A DNA stretch of 64,000 bases. Origin: Algorimicrobium algoritergicola. GTDB taxonomy: Bacteria > Bacteroidota > Bacteroidia > Flavobacteriales > Flavobacteriaceae. Each line of letters opens with the position of its first letter. The stretch's first letter is position 1. The stretch lies in assembly GCF_008086165.1 (NCBI RefSeq), contig NZ_VSKL01000002.1:558001-622000 (forward strand), given 5' to 3'. Of the stretch, positions 9,499 to 18,456 are shown piece by piece. Made by a program: the position numbers and the translations under genes. The notes under the pieces were generated by a model. It saw only the letters and a program-made list of their open reading frames with translations, was not told where the DNA came from and did no database searches.

Positions 9499-10233
9499 CT
9501 AGCGATATTCTGGATTTTCAAAATCCCAACGTGTTCCATCATCCCAATCTTCGCGAGAGTTTCCATAATTAGGATATCCATTTTGTGCTTTCAACATAGT
9601 GGCTAAATGCAACAAATTATAGGTCATAAATGTCGTATTTCTATTGGTGAAATCGCTATCAAAACCAACTGGTGGATTTATTTTTTTATCTTTCCATTTT
9701 GTATCTCCATAACTTGGACCTGGTCCTACTTCGCCTATCCAGCCACAATCTGCTTGTGGCGGAATGGAATATCCCACATGTTGCATGGCGTATAAAATAC
9801 CCATAGCACAATGTTTTACGCCATCTTCATTACCTGTAATCATGCAACCACCAACCTTTCCGTAAAAAATATATTGACCTTTGTCGTTGGTTTTACTACT
9901 CATGGCATATAATCGCTCAATGAGTTTTTGCGCTTCTGATGATTTTTCTCCCAACCAAATTGGCGTTCCAATAATAAGAATATCAGCATCCATCACTTTT
10001 TTAAATAATTCTGGCCAAACATCGGTTTCCCACCCATGCTCTGTCATATCGGGATAAATACCAACAGCAACATTTTCATCAATAAAACGAATAACTTCCG
10101 TTTTCACGCCTTCTTTATCCATGATGGTTTTAGAAACATTGATCAGTGTTTCTGTATGGCTTTTTTGAGGAAACTTTTTCAAAGTGCAATTAATAAATAA
10201 GGCTTTTAAACCCTTGAAATCTGATTTTTTCAT
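9499..10233 (-). CDS. Flavodoxin-fold NAD(P)H:FMN oxidoreductase
   Basis: The product has 244 residues. The start GLKALFINCTLKKFPQKSHTETLI corresponds to the first strand and phosphate-binding loop of the flavodoxin-like fold, and ADILIIGTPIWLGEKSSEAQKLIERL is the second FMN-contact segment typical of the NADPH-dependent FMN reductase family (PF03358). GGCMITGNEDGVKH is the third. The C-terminal extension (WDDGTRWDFENPEYR) is characteristic of a bacterial subgroup of unknown substrate. It probably carries FMN and reduces quinones, nitro compounds or similar acceptors. It lies upstream of a decayed locus and is not obviously in an operon. Confidence 0.8.
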   Translation of the reverse strand: MKKSDFKGLKALFINCTLKKFPQKSHTETLINVSKTIMDKEGVKTEVIRFIDENVAVGIYPDMTEHGWETDVWPELFKKVMDADILIIGTPIWLGEKSSEAQKLIERLYAMSSKTNDKGQYIFYGKVGGCMITGNEDGVKHCAMGILYAMQHVGYSIPPQADCGWIGEVGPGPSYGDTKWKDKKINPPVGFDSDFTNRNTTFMTYNLLHLATMLKAQNGYPNYGNSREDWDDGTRWDFENPEYR

Positions 10234-10370
10234 ACTAAATAGTTTTTTTAAAAAGATACAAAATGTTTTGGAATTCTAATCTAAAGCGTTGTTTTACGCA
10301 TTGAAACGTCCCAATCACGCATTCTCATTAGAATACGTCTGAAATAACAAATAACTTGTTGTGTATCAAG

Positions 10371-10504
10371 AAACCTTAAAGAATTTAGTTAGTTTGAGCC
10401 TAATTTCTGTTAATTAGGAACGAATCAAATTCTTAAAAATGTGAGAGTCTACGCATTTTTAAGTGTTGGCAAAAAGTTAACAGACTGAAAATTCTTTAAG
10501 GTTT
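10371..10504. repeat. Structured 134 bp element with 16 bp perfect terminal inverted repeats
   Basis: The ends AAACCTTAAAGAATTT (10371-10386) and its exact reverse complement (10489-10504) bracket an interior with two further hairpins: a 7 bp stem (10399-10405 with 10412-10418) and a perfect 10 bp stem (10432-10441 with 10454-10463). Together they could fold into a closing stem with two arms. It abuts the 3' end of the decayed DUF1704 remnant. It may be a miniature mobile element, a structured RNA or a leftover of a recombination site; no second copy was seen in the window. The flanking 10234-10370 holds only another weak hairpin (10317-10338). Confidence 0.55.
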
Positions 10505-10930
10505 TTATTTTAAGCTATTTAGAATAAAATCAATCGTTGTGTTCGTGTTTTTATTTGTTTTAAAGGAATCCGTATAATGGTTGGAGGTAACAGCTAATCC
10601 TAATTTTTACAATCTGTAAATAGCATCTGAATATTCCATTATTACCTTTCCTGTTAATGACACATCTCAATCACCATCATTTTGAGTGTATTGATAGACC
10701 TTTTTTAATCCAGACAAATACAAATGATCTTTAGTAAAACCACCACCTCTGAAAACGTGCAATGTAATGGTGAATGCAATATCGCGTTGCACTTTATATT
10801 GGTTATGAAGCAAATCAAATGTATTAGCAAAACTGTAGCCTTTTGCCTACGAATCGGCTGCAATAACACGATAAGCCAATTTTTTTAAACGTTTCATGGT
10901 AATCCACCATCTAAAACAGCTACATTATGT
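10505..10930 (-). pseudogene. Decayed DUF1704 (QEGLP-motif) protein remnant
   Basis: Translating the minus strand gives broken but recognisable stretches of the DUF1704 / 'flavohemoglobin expression-modulating QEGLP motif' family: NVAVLDGGLP, then KKLAYRVIAADS, AKGYSFANTFDLLHNQYKV, ITLHVFRGGGFTKDHLYLSGL and GKVIMEYSDAIYRL. The order is that of an intact family member, including the hallmark RGGGFTKD. Several in-frame stops (for example near 10852, near 10667 and at 10608-10610) and at least one frameshift prevent expression. Only the C-terminal part remains, fused by deletion to a glutathione-synthase-like remnant upstream. Confidence 0.75.
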
Positions 10931-11270
10931 AATAAAGACATCATCCTTAACCGAGTCTAAAAAATTAAGCATAAATAGTATCTAAAGGTAGATTTGCGCG
11001 AAAGAAAAGAGTGTCAAAACCAGCAAGTGGAAGCATTTCTTCACGTAATACTGCTTTTTCACAAAAAGCTTTTAAGTAAGCAGGCACTTTTTCCATTCGG
11101 TTAATAACTGTACAAAAAGCATTCGTAACGCTATTACGAATTGTTAAATTTACAGGTGAACATAGTGCAACACCATGACCACCCTTTACACATTCTTAAA
11201 TCAAGGCGAGACTGGTATCATTTTCTGGGTCTATATTTTCCCATGGATACATAAAAAAACAATCATTCAT
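10931..11270 (-). pseudogene. Decayed glutathione-synthase-like (ATP-grasp) N-terminal remnant
   Basis: From an ATG at 11268-11270 the minus strand encodes MNDCFFMYPWENIDPENDTSLALI, hits a TAA at 11196-11198, and continues in frame with KGGHGVALCSPVNLTIRNSVTNAF and REEMLPLAGFDTLFFRANLPLDTI. After a frameshift near 10975 it gives MLNFLDSVKDDVFI. This is the N-terminal third of the Bacteroidota glutathione-synthase-like family, in which MYPWE, the NLTIR region and RANPPLD are conserved. The ATP-grasp portion is deleted. In related bacteria this gene usually neighbours a DUF1704 gene, whose remnant follows directly. A plus-strand open frame over the same bases is a chance frame. Confidence 0.75.
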
Positions 11271-11297
11271 GAGCGATACTCTGAATTAATTATTAAA

Positions 11298-11330
11298 AAT
11301 AAGGAAGTAAATTTATTTTACTTCCTTATT
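11298..11330 (-). terminator. Terminator after the dicarboxylate/amino-acid symporter
   Basis: A perfect 14 bp stem (11298-11311 with 11317-11330, five-base loop) is flanked by an A run on the plus-strand left side, giving a T run in the minus-strand transcript. It overlaps the symporter stop codon. Confidence 0.8.
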
Positions 11331-12632
11331 TTTTTTAGCATAATTATCATCCCAATTTTTAACTTTTGGATCACCAAGTTTCCCGACAGATTTAGCAACT
11401 ATCATAGAAACAGCTGCATCACCAGTAATATTTACTGTGGTTCGGCACATATCAAGTGGTCTATCTACTGCGAAAATTAGGGCCAATCCTGCCTCTGGAA
11501 TTCCAGCTTGTGCTAAAACAATTACAAGCATTACCATTCCTGCTCCAGGTACAGCAGCACTACCAATTGAGGCTAAGGTTGCTGTTGCAATAATCCCTAA
11601 TTGCACACCAAAACTTAAATCCATACCAAAGGCTTGTGCAATAAAAACGGCTGCAACGGCCTGATATAAACTAGTACCATCCATGTTGATGGTTGCGCCA
11701 ATAGGCAACACAAAACTGGTAACTTCTTCATCAACACCCAAGTGTTCTTCCACACGCTCCATCGTTACAGGTAAGGTAGCTGCACTACTACTGGTTGAAA
11801 AACCTAATAATTGTGCAGGCGCTATTCCATTAAAGAAAAATTTCGGTGTTCTTTTGGTTATAACATAAACTAAAACGGCATAAACCGCCATCATAAGCGC
11901 TAAACCTAAAACCACGCAAAATGCATACCAGCCAAGGGCTTTAAACAAATCGGCACTCGGCGCCTCTACAACTAAAGCTGCTAATAATGCAAAAACACCA
12001 TAAGGCGCTGCGAGCATTATTAAATCAATGAGCTTGAGAATCACCTCGTTAAAACTATCAAAAAATTGTTTTACAGGTGCTGATTTTTCTTCAGGAATTA
12101 ATATCAATCCGAGTCCAAATAGAATAGCAAAGAAAATAACTTGTAGCATATTGCCATTATCACTAGCAGCTAGAAAAATATTGCTGGGCACTAAATCCTC
12201 CAAAGCTTGCAAAGGTCCTGCATTTTTTTGCTTTTGAGCATCCGCAATTTTACCTTCAGCATCAGACTTATAACTTTCTACGAGTTCGGTTCGGGTTTCT
12301 TCAGAAATAGATTTACCAGGTTGAATGATGTTCACCACAGCTAAACCTATTGATACGGCAATTAGCGTCGTAACAATATAAATCCCAATGGTTCTACCTC
12401 CCATTTTTGATAACTTGGAAATATCCTTTAAATCAGAAACACCTTTTATTAAAGATGCCAATATTAAAGGAACCGCAATAAGTTTCAATAAATTGATAAA
12501 AATTGTTCCGAAAGGTTTTACCCAATCCGTTATTATTTGGCTTCCAAATTCGAATTTGGACATAATTAAGGCGAAAGCAACACCTAAAACCATTCCGAGT
12601 ATAATTTGCCAATGTAATGCGAGTTTCTTCAT
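11313..12632 (-). CDS. Dicarboxylate/amino acid:cation (Na+ or H+) symporter
   Basis: The product has 439 residues with eight or so membrane spans and the re-entrant hairpin motifs of the DAACS (GltP/GltT/DctA) family. These are the serine-rich STSSSAATLPVT (about residue 276), NMDGTSLYQ (about 314) and the substrate/cation-binding MCRTTVNITGDA (about 393-404). The Arg in that last motif binds the side-chain carboxylate of Asp/Glu or a C4-dicarboxylate. The N-terminus MKKLALHWQIILGMVLG supports the chosen ATG. It imports an acidic amino acid or dicarboxylate at the inner membrane. It is transcribed alone, ending in a strong terminator. Confidence 0.92.
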   Translation of the reverse strand: MKKLALHWQIILGMVLGVAFALIMSKFEFGSQIITDWVKPFGTIFINLLKLIAVPLILASLIKGVSDLKDISKLSKMGGRTIGIYIVTTLIAVSIGLAVVNIIQPGKSISEETRTELVESYKSDAEGKIADAQKQKNAGPLQALEDLVPSNIFLAASDNGNMLQVIFFAILFGLGLILIPEEKSAPVKQFFDSFNEVILKLIDLIMLAAPYGVFALLAALVVEAPSADLFKALGWYAFCVVLGLALMMAVYAVLVYVITKRTPKFFFNGIAPAQLLGFSTSSSAATLPVTMERVEEHLGVDEEVTSFVLPIGATINMDGTSLYQAVAAVFIAQAFGMDLSFGVQLGIIATATLASIGSAAVPGAGMVMLVIVLAQAGIPEAGLALIFAVDRPLDMCRTTVNITGDAAVSMIVAKSVGKLGDPKVKNWDDNYAKKNKEVK

Positions 12633-12756
12633 GTGTTTCTTTATATTATTTTTTTATGGTCACATGCTGTTCGCTATTAGTCATTGATTTGAGTAATAAC
12701 GCTTTTAGCATGCTCGTTTCATAAATCGTTAATCTAAATCGTTATAGTTTACTGTA

Positions 12757-13815
12757 TTAATATACTTTATTTAATAAGAAATAATCGGCTAACACCAATG
12801 CTGCCATAGCTTCAACAATAGGTACAGCTCTTGGAACAACACAGGGGTCATGGCGTCCTTTTCCCTGCATATCTACCAATTCACCATTTGAATTTAAAGC
12901 TTCTTGCTTCTGAATAACCGTTGCTACTGGTTTGAATGCCACACGGAAATAAATATCCATGCCATTGCTAATACCACCTTGAATGCCACCAGATAAGTTC
13001 GTTTTTGTAGAACCATCCGCATTAAATAAATCGTTATGTTCGGTACCTGTCATTTTAGCACCACAAAATCCACTACCATATTCAAAACCTTTAACGGCAT
13101 TTATGGACAACATGGCTTTTCCTAGTTCGGCATGAAGTTTGTCAAAAACAGGTTCTCCCAGGCCAATCGGCACATTTTGTAATACACACGTCACGGTTCC
13201 TCCTATGGTATTACCTTCTTTTCGGATGGCTTTAATTTTATTAATCATACGTTCTGCCGTTTCTGCATCTGGACAACGAATGACATTGGATTCAATTTTC
13301 GAAAAATCTAAATCCTGATATGGTTTTTCTAAAAATATATTTCCTACAGATGATGTATAAGCATGAATTTTAACCGATTTCAAAACTTGTTTAGCCAAAG
13401 CTCCAGCCACTACTCGAGAAGCGGTTTCACGCGCTGAACTCCTTCCACCACCACGATAATCACGTATACCATATTTTTTATCATACGTATAATCGGCATG
13501 ACTTGGGCGGTACACATCTTTGATATGTGAGTAATCTTTAGATTTCTGATTTGCGTTTTGAATGTTGAAACCAATTGGCGTTCCTGTTGTTTTACCTTCA
13601 AAAATCCCAGATAGAAATTCAACCGTATCGGGTTCTTTACGTTGGGTGACAATTTCAGATTGGCCGGGTTTTCGCCTGTTTAATTCTAGCTGAATGGCGT
13701 CAAAATCGACTTCCAATCCAGGAGGACAACCATCAATAATTCCACCGATGGCTATGCCATGCGACTCGCCAAATGTTGTTAATTTAAATAAATTTCCGAA
13801 GGAATTTCCTGCCAT
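12757..13815 (-). CDS. aroC: Chorismate synthase
   Basis: The 352-residue product has the standard length and all the family signatures: [14 protein letters not shown] at the N-terminus (catalytic His19), [28 protein letters not shown] in the middle and [27 protein letters not shown] near the C-terminus. The enzyme converts EPSP to chorismate with reduced FMN, the last step of the shikimate pathway, in the cytoplasm. It is not in a cluster with other aro genes. The next minus-strand gene upstream is 125 bp away. Confidence 0.97.
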   Translation of the reverse strand: MAGNSFGNLFKLTTFGESHGIAIGGIIDGCPPGLEVDFDAIQLELNRRKPGQSEIVTQRKEPDTVEFLSGIFEGKTTGTPIGFNIQNANQKSKDYSHIKDVYRPSHADYTYDKKYGIRDYRGGGRSSARETASRVVAGALAKQVLKSVKIHAYTSSVGNIFLEKPYQDLDFSKIESNVIRCPDAETAERMINKIKAIRKEGNTIGGTVTCVLQNVPIGLGEPVFDKLHAELGKAMLSINAVKGFEYGSGFCGAKMTGTEHNDLFNADGSTKTNLSGGIQGGISNGMDIYFRVAFKPVATVIQKQEALNSNGELVDMQGKGRHDPCVVPRAVPIVEAMAALVLADYFLLNKVY

Positions 13816-13940
13816 ACAACCAATTTTTGTAGCTAATGTAATTGTATTATCACAGAAACAAAAATGGATTTTTAATTAGCTTCCAAATTTATTTTCTTTT
13901 TTATAAAGAAAATACAATCAACTCTTTAAAAATAAACAAC

Positions 13941-16856
13941 TTACAGCAAAGCCTGTTTCAATATTGTAACTGGATGTAATGCCACGCGATTCGTACCATC
14001 TTTGATTTGATGTCTGCAACTGGTGCCATTGGCTGAAATAATAGTTTTTTCTGTAGCTTTTCTAACAGCCGGAAAAAGTGTCTGCTCACCTATTTGCATA
14101 CTCACTTCATAATGTTCGGTTTCATAACCAAAACTTCCTGCCATGCCGCAACATCCACTAGGAATGATTGTCACACGATAGTTTTTAGGCAAATTCAACA
14201 TATCAAAACTTGTTTTTTGATTACTTAAAGCCTTTTGATGGCAATGTCCATGAAACTTAATTATTTTAGAATCGGTAGTAAATTGGCCAGGTTTGATGTT
14301 TCCTAATATGATTTCATTTTGAAGAAACTCTTCAATTAAAAAGCAATTTTTAGCGAGTTTTTTGGCTGCACCTTTATTATCTACTAATTTGATATATTCA
14401 TCGCGAAAAGTTAAAATAGCCGATGGCTCAATGCCGATTAAAGGTGTTGTTTCTGAAATAACTTCAGAAAAAATAGACACGTTTTTATTAGCGACTTTTT
14501 TTGCTTGTTCTAAAAATCCTTTAGATAAAAATGCACGACCTGATTCGTCGTGTTTTATAAACTTCACATCGTAATTTAAAGCGTGTAAAAGATGCAATGC
14601 GTCTTGACCAATTTCGGAATCCAGATGGTTAGTAAACTCATCAATAAAGAAATAAATGGTTTTTATTTTATGAAGCTCATTTCCTTCTTTTAAAGTATTT
14701 TGAATATATTTATTTAAACTAATACTTGAAATTAAGGGCAGACTTCTTTTAGGTGCTATGCCTACTGCTTTTTTAATAATAGTACTTGTTACTTCATTTG
14801 AAAACATAAAATTAGTAACACCCGGAAAACGACTTCCATAGGCATTCAATTTATTGTTATACGCGAATAGTTTAGTCCGTAAACTACTTCCATTTTCCTT
14901 CTGATATTGATACTCAAATTCCGCTTTTAAACTCGCCACATCTACACTGCTTGGACATTCACTTGCGCATGCTTTACAACTCACACATAAATCGAAAACA
15001 TCCTTTAATTCATCATGATTAAACCTGTTCGCTTTATTGGAAGTCGTTAAAAACTCACGTAAAGCATTGGCTCGTGCTCGGGTGGTATCTTTTTCATTCC
15101 TGGTAGCACGATAACTCGGACACATGGTTCCGCCAAATTCAGGTAGTTTTCTACAATCGCCTGATCCATTGCACTTTTCGGCTTCCCGTAAGATTCCTAA
15201 TGATGCTGAAAAATCTAAAATGGTTTCAATTTCAGGTTCTACTCTTTCAGGTTGATAGCGTAAGTTTTCATCCATGGGAAACGCATCGACTATTTTACCA
15301 GGATTTAATATATTTTCTGGGTCAAAAGCAGATTTAATACGTTTTAAAATTTCATAATTTTTGTCACCAATCATGAGAGGGATAAATTCAGCTCTCACAA
15401 TACCATCACCATGTTCGCCACTCATGGAGCCTTGATATGACTTAACAAGCTTGGCTACATCTGTGGTTATTTTTCGGAATAAAACAACGTCTTCCTTTTG
15501 CTTTAAATTTAAAATAGGTCGCAAATGCAACTCACCTGCCCCAGCATGGGCATAATAAATCGCCTTTTGGTTATAGCTGGTCATGAGCTTGGTAAAATCT
15601 GAAATATAATGTGCTAAATCAGGTATGGCCACGGCGGTGTCTTCAATACAGGCTGCCGATTTTTTATCACCAATCATGTTTCCCAATAGTCCCAATCCAG
15701 CTTTTCGTAATTCCATGGCTTGGTTAATAGCATCACCTTGAAGCACCACTTGTGCATAACATAATTGCAAATTAGTAATAGCTTCTTGGAGATTTTGGAT
15801 TTGCTGTTTTAAGTCAGGCTCTGAATGGGCTCTCACTTCACACATTAAAATAGCTTCTGGATCACCTTCAACAAATTGTCTGTTTTCCTGTTGGGTTTTA
15901 TTGTGTTTGGTTAAATCTAGAATGGTTTTATCCATCATTTCGCAAGTATGCAAATCATGGTGCATAACGGTTTCAACGGATTGTAAACAGGATTCAATAG
16001 ACTCAAAATGTAAACATATTAAGGCAGATTCTTTTGGTGGTAATTCGTCTAAATACAATGTTATTTCAGTCGTGAATGCTAAAGTTCCTTCGCTTCCAGA
16101 TAACAGTTGACACATATTGAAGCGCTTATCTGAAAATGAAAAAACATCAGATTCAATTAATTTATCAATAGCATAACCTGTATTTCTACGATGAATTTCT
16201 GGTTTTGGAAATTCTTTTATAATTTCAGTTTGAACAGTTTCCGGAGCAAGTTCCCGATAAATTGTTTTATAAATGTGTCCTTCCAATGTTGGCTGAAGTG
16301 CTTTTATATGAAATTCTTCCTTTGAAATTTCTGAAAAAACAGCATCACTCCCATCACTTAAAATAACGTGAAGATTTTTAACCTTATCTCGTGTAACACC
16401 ATATTGAATGGACGTAGTTCCTGATGAATTATTGCCAACCATGCCACCAATCATACACCGATTTGATGTGGACGTATTTGGTCCGAAAAACAAGCCGTAA
16501 GGTTTTAGATAATTATTTAACACATCACGAACAACGCCAGGTTGAACCGTTATGGTTTTTTCAGTTTCGTTAAAACTTAAAATCTGATTAAAATGTTTGG
16601 ACACATCAACTACAATGCCCGTTCCCACACATTGTCCTGCTAAAGACGTTCCAGCAGTTCTGGGGATTAAAGATGTTTGATGTTTTTTAGCAAACTGAAT
16701 AAGCGTTTTAAGGTCTTCATTATCTTTCGGATACGCCACAGCAAGCGGCAACATTCTATAAACCGATGCATCGGTTGCATATAATGATTTCATTAAATCA
16801 TCAAAAAATAATTCACCTTTTAAAGTTTGTTTTAATTCTAATAAATGCTGCTTCAA
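13941..16856 (-). CDS. FAD-linked oxidase / Fe-S fusion dehydrogenase (YdiJ / D-2-hydroxyacid type)
   Basis: The product has 971 residues. An FAD-binding PCMH domain occupies about 20-250 (PRTAGTSLAGQCVGTGIVVDVS, NRCMIGGMVGNNSSGTTSIQYG), followed by the FAD-oxidase C-terminal domain (SGEHGDGIVRAEFIP). Then come a 4Fe-4S module with CVSCKACASECP at about 623 and a cysteine-rich CCG domain (GHCHQKA at about 869, SGCCGMAGSFGYE at about 899). The architecture is that of E. coli YdiJ and D-lactate/D-2-hydroxyglutarate dehydrogenases, which oxidise a D-2-hydroxy acid and pass electrons through the Fe-S centres to the respiratory chain. The exact substrate cannot be read from sequence. It appears monocistronic. 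Confidence 0.88.
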   Translation of the reverse strand: MKQHLLELKQTLKGELFFDDLMKSLYATDASVYRMLPLAVAYPKDNEDLKTLIQFAKKHQTSLIPRTAGTSLAGQCVGTGIVVDVSKHFNQILSFNETEKTITVQPGVVRDVLNNYLKPYGLFFGPNTSTSNRCMIGGMVGNNSSGTTSIQYGVTRDKVKNLHVILSDGSDAVFSEISKEEFHIKALQPTLEGHIYKTIYRELAPETVQTEIIKEFPKPEIHRRNTGYAIDKLIESDVFSFSDKRFNMCQLLSGSEGTLAFTTEITLYLDELPPKESALICLHFESIESCLQSVETVMHHDLHTCEMMDKTILDLTKHNKTQQENRQFVEGDPEAILMCEVRAHSEPDLKQQIQNLQEAITNLQLCYAQVVLQGDAINQAMELRKAGLGLLGNMIGDKKSAACIEDTAVAIPDLAHYISDFTKLMTSYNQKAIYYAHAGAGELHLRPILNLKQKEDVVLFRKITTDVAKLVKSYQGSMSGEHGDGIVRAEFIPLMIGDKNYEILKRIKSAFDPENILNPGKIVDAFPMDENLRYQPERVEPEIETILDFSASLGILREAEKCNGSGDCRKLPEFGGTMCPSYRATRNEKDTTRARANALREFLTTSNKANRFNHDELKDVFDLCVSCKACASECPSSVDVASLKAEFEYQYQKENGSSLRTKLFAYNNKLNAYGSRFPGVTNFMFSNEVTSTIIKKAVGIAPKRSLPLISSISLNKYIQNTLKEGNELHKIKTIYFFIDEFTNHLDSEIGQDALHLLHALNYDVKFIKHDESGRAFLSKGFLEQAKKVANKNVSIFSEVISETTPLIGIEPSAILTFRDEYIKLVDNKGAAKKLAKNCFLIEEFLQNEIILGNIKPGQFTTDSKIIKFHGHCHQKALSNQKTSFDMLNLPKNYRVTIIPSGCCGMAGSFGYETEHYEVSMQIGEQTLFPAVRKATEKTIISANGTSCRHQIKDGTNRVALHPVTILKQALL

Positions 16857-16993
16857 TGTGTTAGTTATTTACGGCACTTTAAAGCTAACAAGAATTTCAA
16901 TATAATAGCAGTTTTAACGTTATTTTTACAAATAATATGGGCTAATACTTTATATTAAACGTAGATATAGTAATTAAACAATTAGAAAAATTT

Positions 16994-17506
16994 ATGAAGA
17001 ATACATGTATGGCTATTTTAGTCGGTTTAGGTTTTATTGCAACAGGTTTTGCACAAGAAATTTCTAAAAATGCCATTGGTTTAAGATTAGGAGACAGCGA
17101 TGGTTTTGGAGCAGAAATTTCGTATCAACGTGCTATTGGTGATAACAACCGTTTAGAATTTGATTTAGGTTGGCGTGATGGTAAGTATTATGATGGTTTT
17201 AAATTGGCTGGACTATATCAGTGGGTTTGGAATATTGAAGGTGGATTTAACTGGTACGCAGGACCTGGTTTAGGTTTTGGAACTTTTAAAATTGATAATG
17301 ATTATTACAGAGGAAAGGATTACTATAGAAAGGATGACTCTGACGCTTTTTTATTTTTAGCAGGTGTAGTTGGTATTGAATACAGTTTTGACTTCCCATT
17401 ATTGTTATCTTTAGATTTCAGACCTGAATTAGGTTTTGGAAATAGTGATTATGACAATAACGATTTAGACTTTGACATTGGACTTGGTGTGAGATACCAA
17501 TTTTAA
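16994..17506 (+). CDS. Small outer-membrane beta-barrel protein
   Basis: The product has 170 residues. A signal peptide (about 1-20, ending TGFAQ) is followed by alternating strands such as NAIGLRLGDSDGFGAEISYQRAI and GGFNWYAGPGLGFGTF, and it ends with the typical barrel-closing terminal LDFDIGLGVRYQF with a C-terminal Phe. This is the form of an eight-stranded outer-membrane beta-barrel (OmpA/OmpW-like or PF13568-like). An acidic/aromatic insertion (DNDYYRGKDYYRKDDSD) is probably a surface loop. Role unknown. A strong terminator ends the transcript directly before the next gene's promoter. Confidence 0.75.
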   Translation: MKNTCMAILVGLGFIATGFAQEISKNAIGLRLGDSDGFGAEISYQRAIGDNNRLEFDLGWRDGKYYDGFKLAGLYQWVWNIEGGFNWYAGPGLGFGTFKIDNDYYRGKDYYRKDDSDAFLFLAGVVGIEYSFDFPLLLSLDFRPELGFGNSDYDNNDLDFDIGLGVRYQF

Positions 17507-17523
17507 TAGCTTATTACAACAAT

Positions 17524-17560
17524 AAAAAAAAGCACGTCCTTGATTGACGTGCTTTTTTTT
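17524..17560 (+). terminator. Rho-independent terminator after the barrel gene
   Basis: AGCACGTC (17531-17538) pairs with GACGTGCT (17546-17553), extended by the flanking A and T runs, with a seven-base loop. The T run ends where the -7 box of the next gene begins. Confidence 0.9.
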
Positions 17561-17567
17561 ACATTTG
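17540..17567 (+). promoter_or_regulatory. Promoter of the nucleotidyltransferase gene, leaderless and overlapping a terminator
   Basis: The -7 box TACATTTG (17560-17567) is only four bases from the ATG at 17572, placing the predicted transcription start at or next to the A of the start codon. A TTG at 17540-17542 in the terminator loop could serve as the -33 element (17 bp spacing). Confidence 0.55.
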
Positions 17568-17571
17568 TTTT

Positions 17572-18453
17572 ATGGCAAAAAAAACGTTGGCAATTATGGC
17601 TGCAGGCATGGGCTCCCGATTTGGTAGTCTCAAGCAATTACAACCCGTTTATGGCACATTCTCAATCATGGATTTTAGCATTTATGACGCGATGCATGTT
17701 GGCTATAACCATATTGTTTTTATAGTTCGGGATGAAATTATACATCATTTTAAAGACCGCTATGTCAACAAATTACCTAAACATATTTCAGTGGATTTTG
17801 TCATTCAAAAAAATGAATTATCAGATTCCCGAACGCGTATCAAACCTTGGGGAACTGGACATGCTTTACTAGCTTTAAAGGAAACTGTTACCACTGGCTT
17901 CACCCTAATAAATGCCGATGATTTTTACGGTAGAAAAGCCTTTCAGCTCATGCATGACGCGTTGTTTAAGGATACTAATTTGAATCATTATTTGGTTGGT
18001 TATGCATTAAAAAACACGTTGTCCGATAATGGATCGGTTTCTCGTGGCATTTGTCATGTAGATAAAAACCAAAATTTAATTAACATTGAAGAACTTACGG
18101 CTATTATGAGGAATGATGCTGGTGAAATTTCAGCTCAAACTAATATAATTTCTGAAACGCTAAATCCAAACACCTTGGTGTCAATGAATTTCTGGGGCTT
18201 TAAACAATCAGTTTTTAATGTTGCAAATGATTTATTTTTGAAATTCTTACATACTATAACTGATTTTGAAAAAGACGAATTTTACATCACATATATTATT
18301 AAGCATCTTATTGAAAATAGTCCAAATAGTATTCAAGTATTAGCAACCGACAGCTCATGGTTTGGCATGACCTATTTAGCTGATGAAACTTCAGCACGTG
18401 AAAATATTAAAACACATATAGACAACAATTTCTATCCAAAAAAACTCTGGTAG
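17572..18453 (+). CDS. Sugar-1-phosphate nucleotidyltransferase
   Basis: The product has 293 residues and starts with the nucleotide-binding loop LAIMAAGMGSRFGSLKQLQPV of the NTP_transferase superfamily; TLINADDFYG supplies the metal-binding Asp residues and PWGTGHALL the base-recognition loop. It joins an NTP to a sugar-1-phosphate in the cytoplasm. The next gene, three bases downstream, encodes a NahK-like N-acetylhexosamine 1-kinase. The pair therefore probably turns a free N-acetylhexosamine into a UDP-activated sugar in two steps (inference from context). A similar pairing is known in mucin-related loci of Bacteroidota. The exact sugar is uncertain; AmgK/MurU-type MurNAc recycling is an alternative, though this protein is longer than MurU. 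Confidence 0.85.
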   Translation: MAKKTLAIMAAGMGSRFGSLKQLQPVYGTFSIMDFSIYDAMHVGYNHIVFIVRDEIIHHFKDRYVNKLPKHISVDFVIQKNELSDSRTRIKPWGTGHALLALKETVTTGFTLINADDFYGRKAFQLMHDALFKDTNLNHYLVGYALKNTLSDNGSVSRGICHVDKNQNLINIEELTAIMRNDAGEISAQTNIISETLNPNTLVSMNFWGFKQSVFNVANDLFLKFLHTITDFEKDEFYITYIIKHLIENSPNSIQVLATDSSWFGMTYLADETSARENIKTHIDNNFYPKKLW

Positions 18454-18456
18454 ACC

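Noticed and set aside
11175-11480. Plus-strand open frame of 101 codons opposite the symporter 3' end
   Set aside because: It spans the glutathione-synthase-like remnant, a terminator and the symporter end, with no coding signature; the minus-strand reading explains the sequence.
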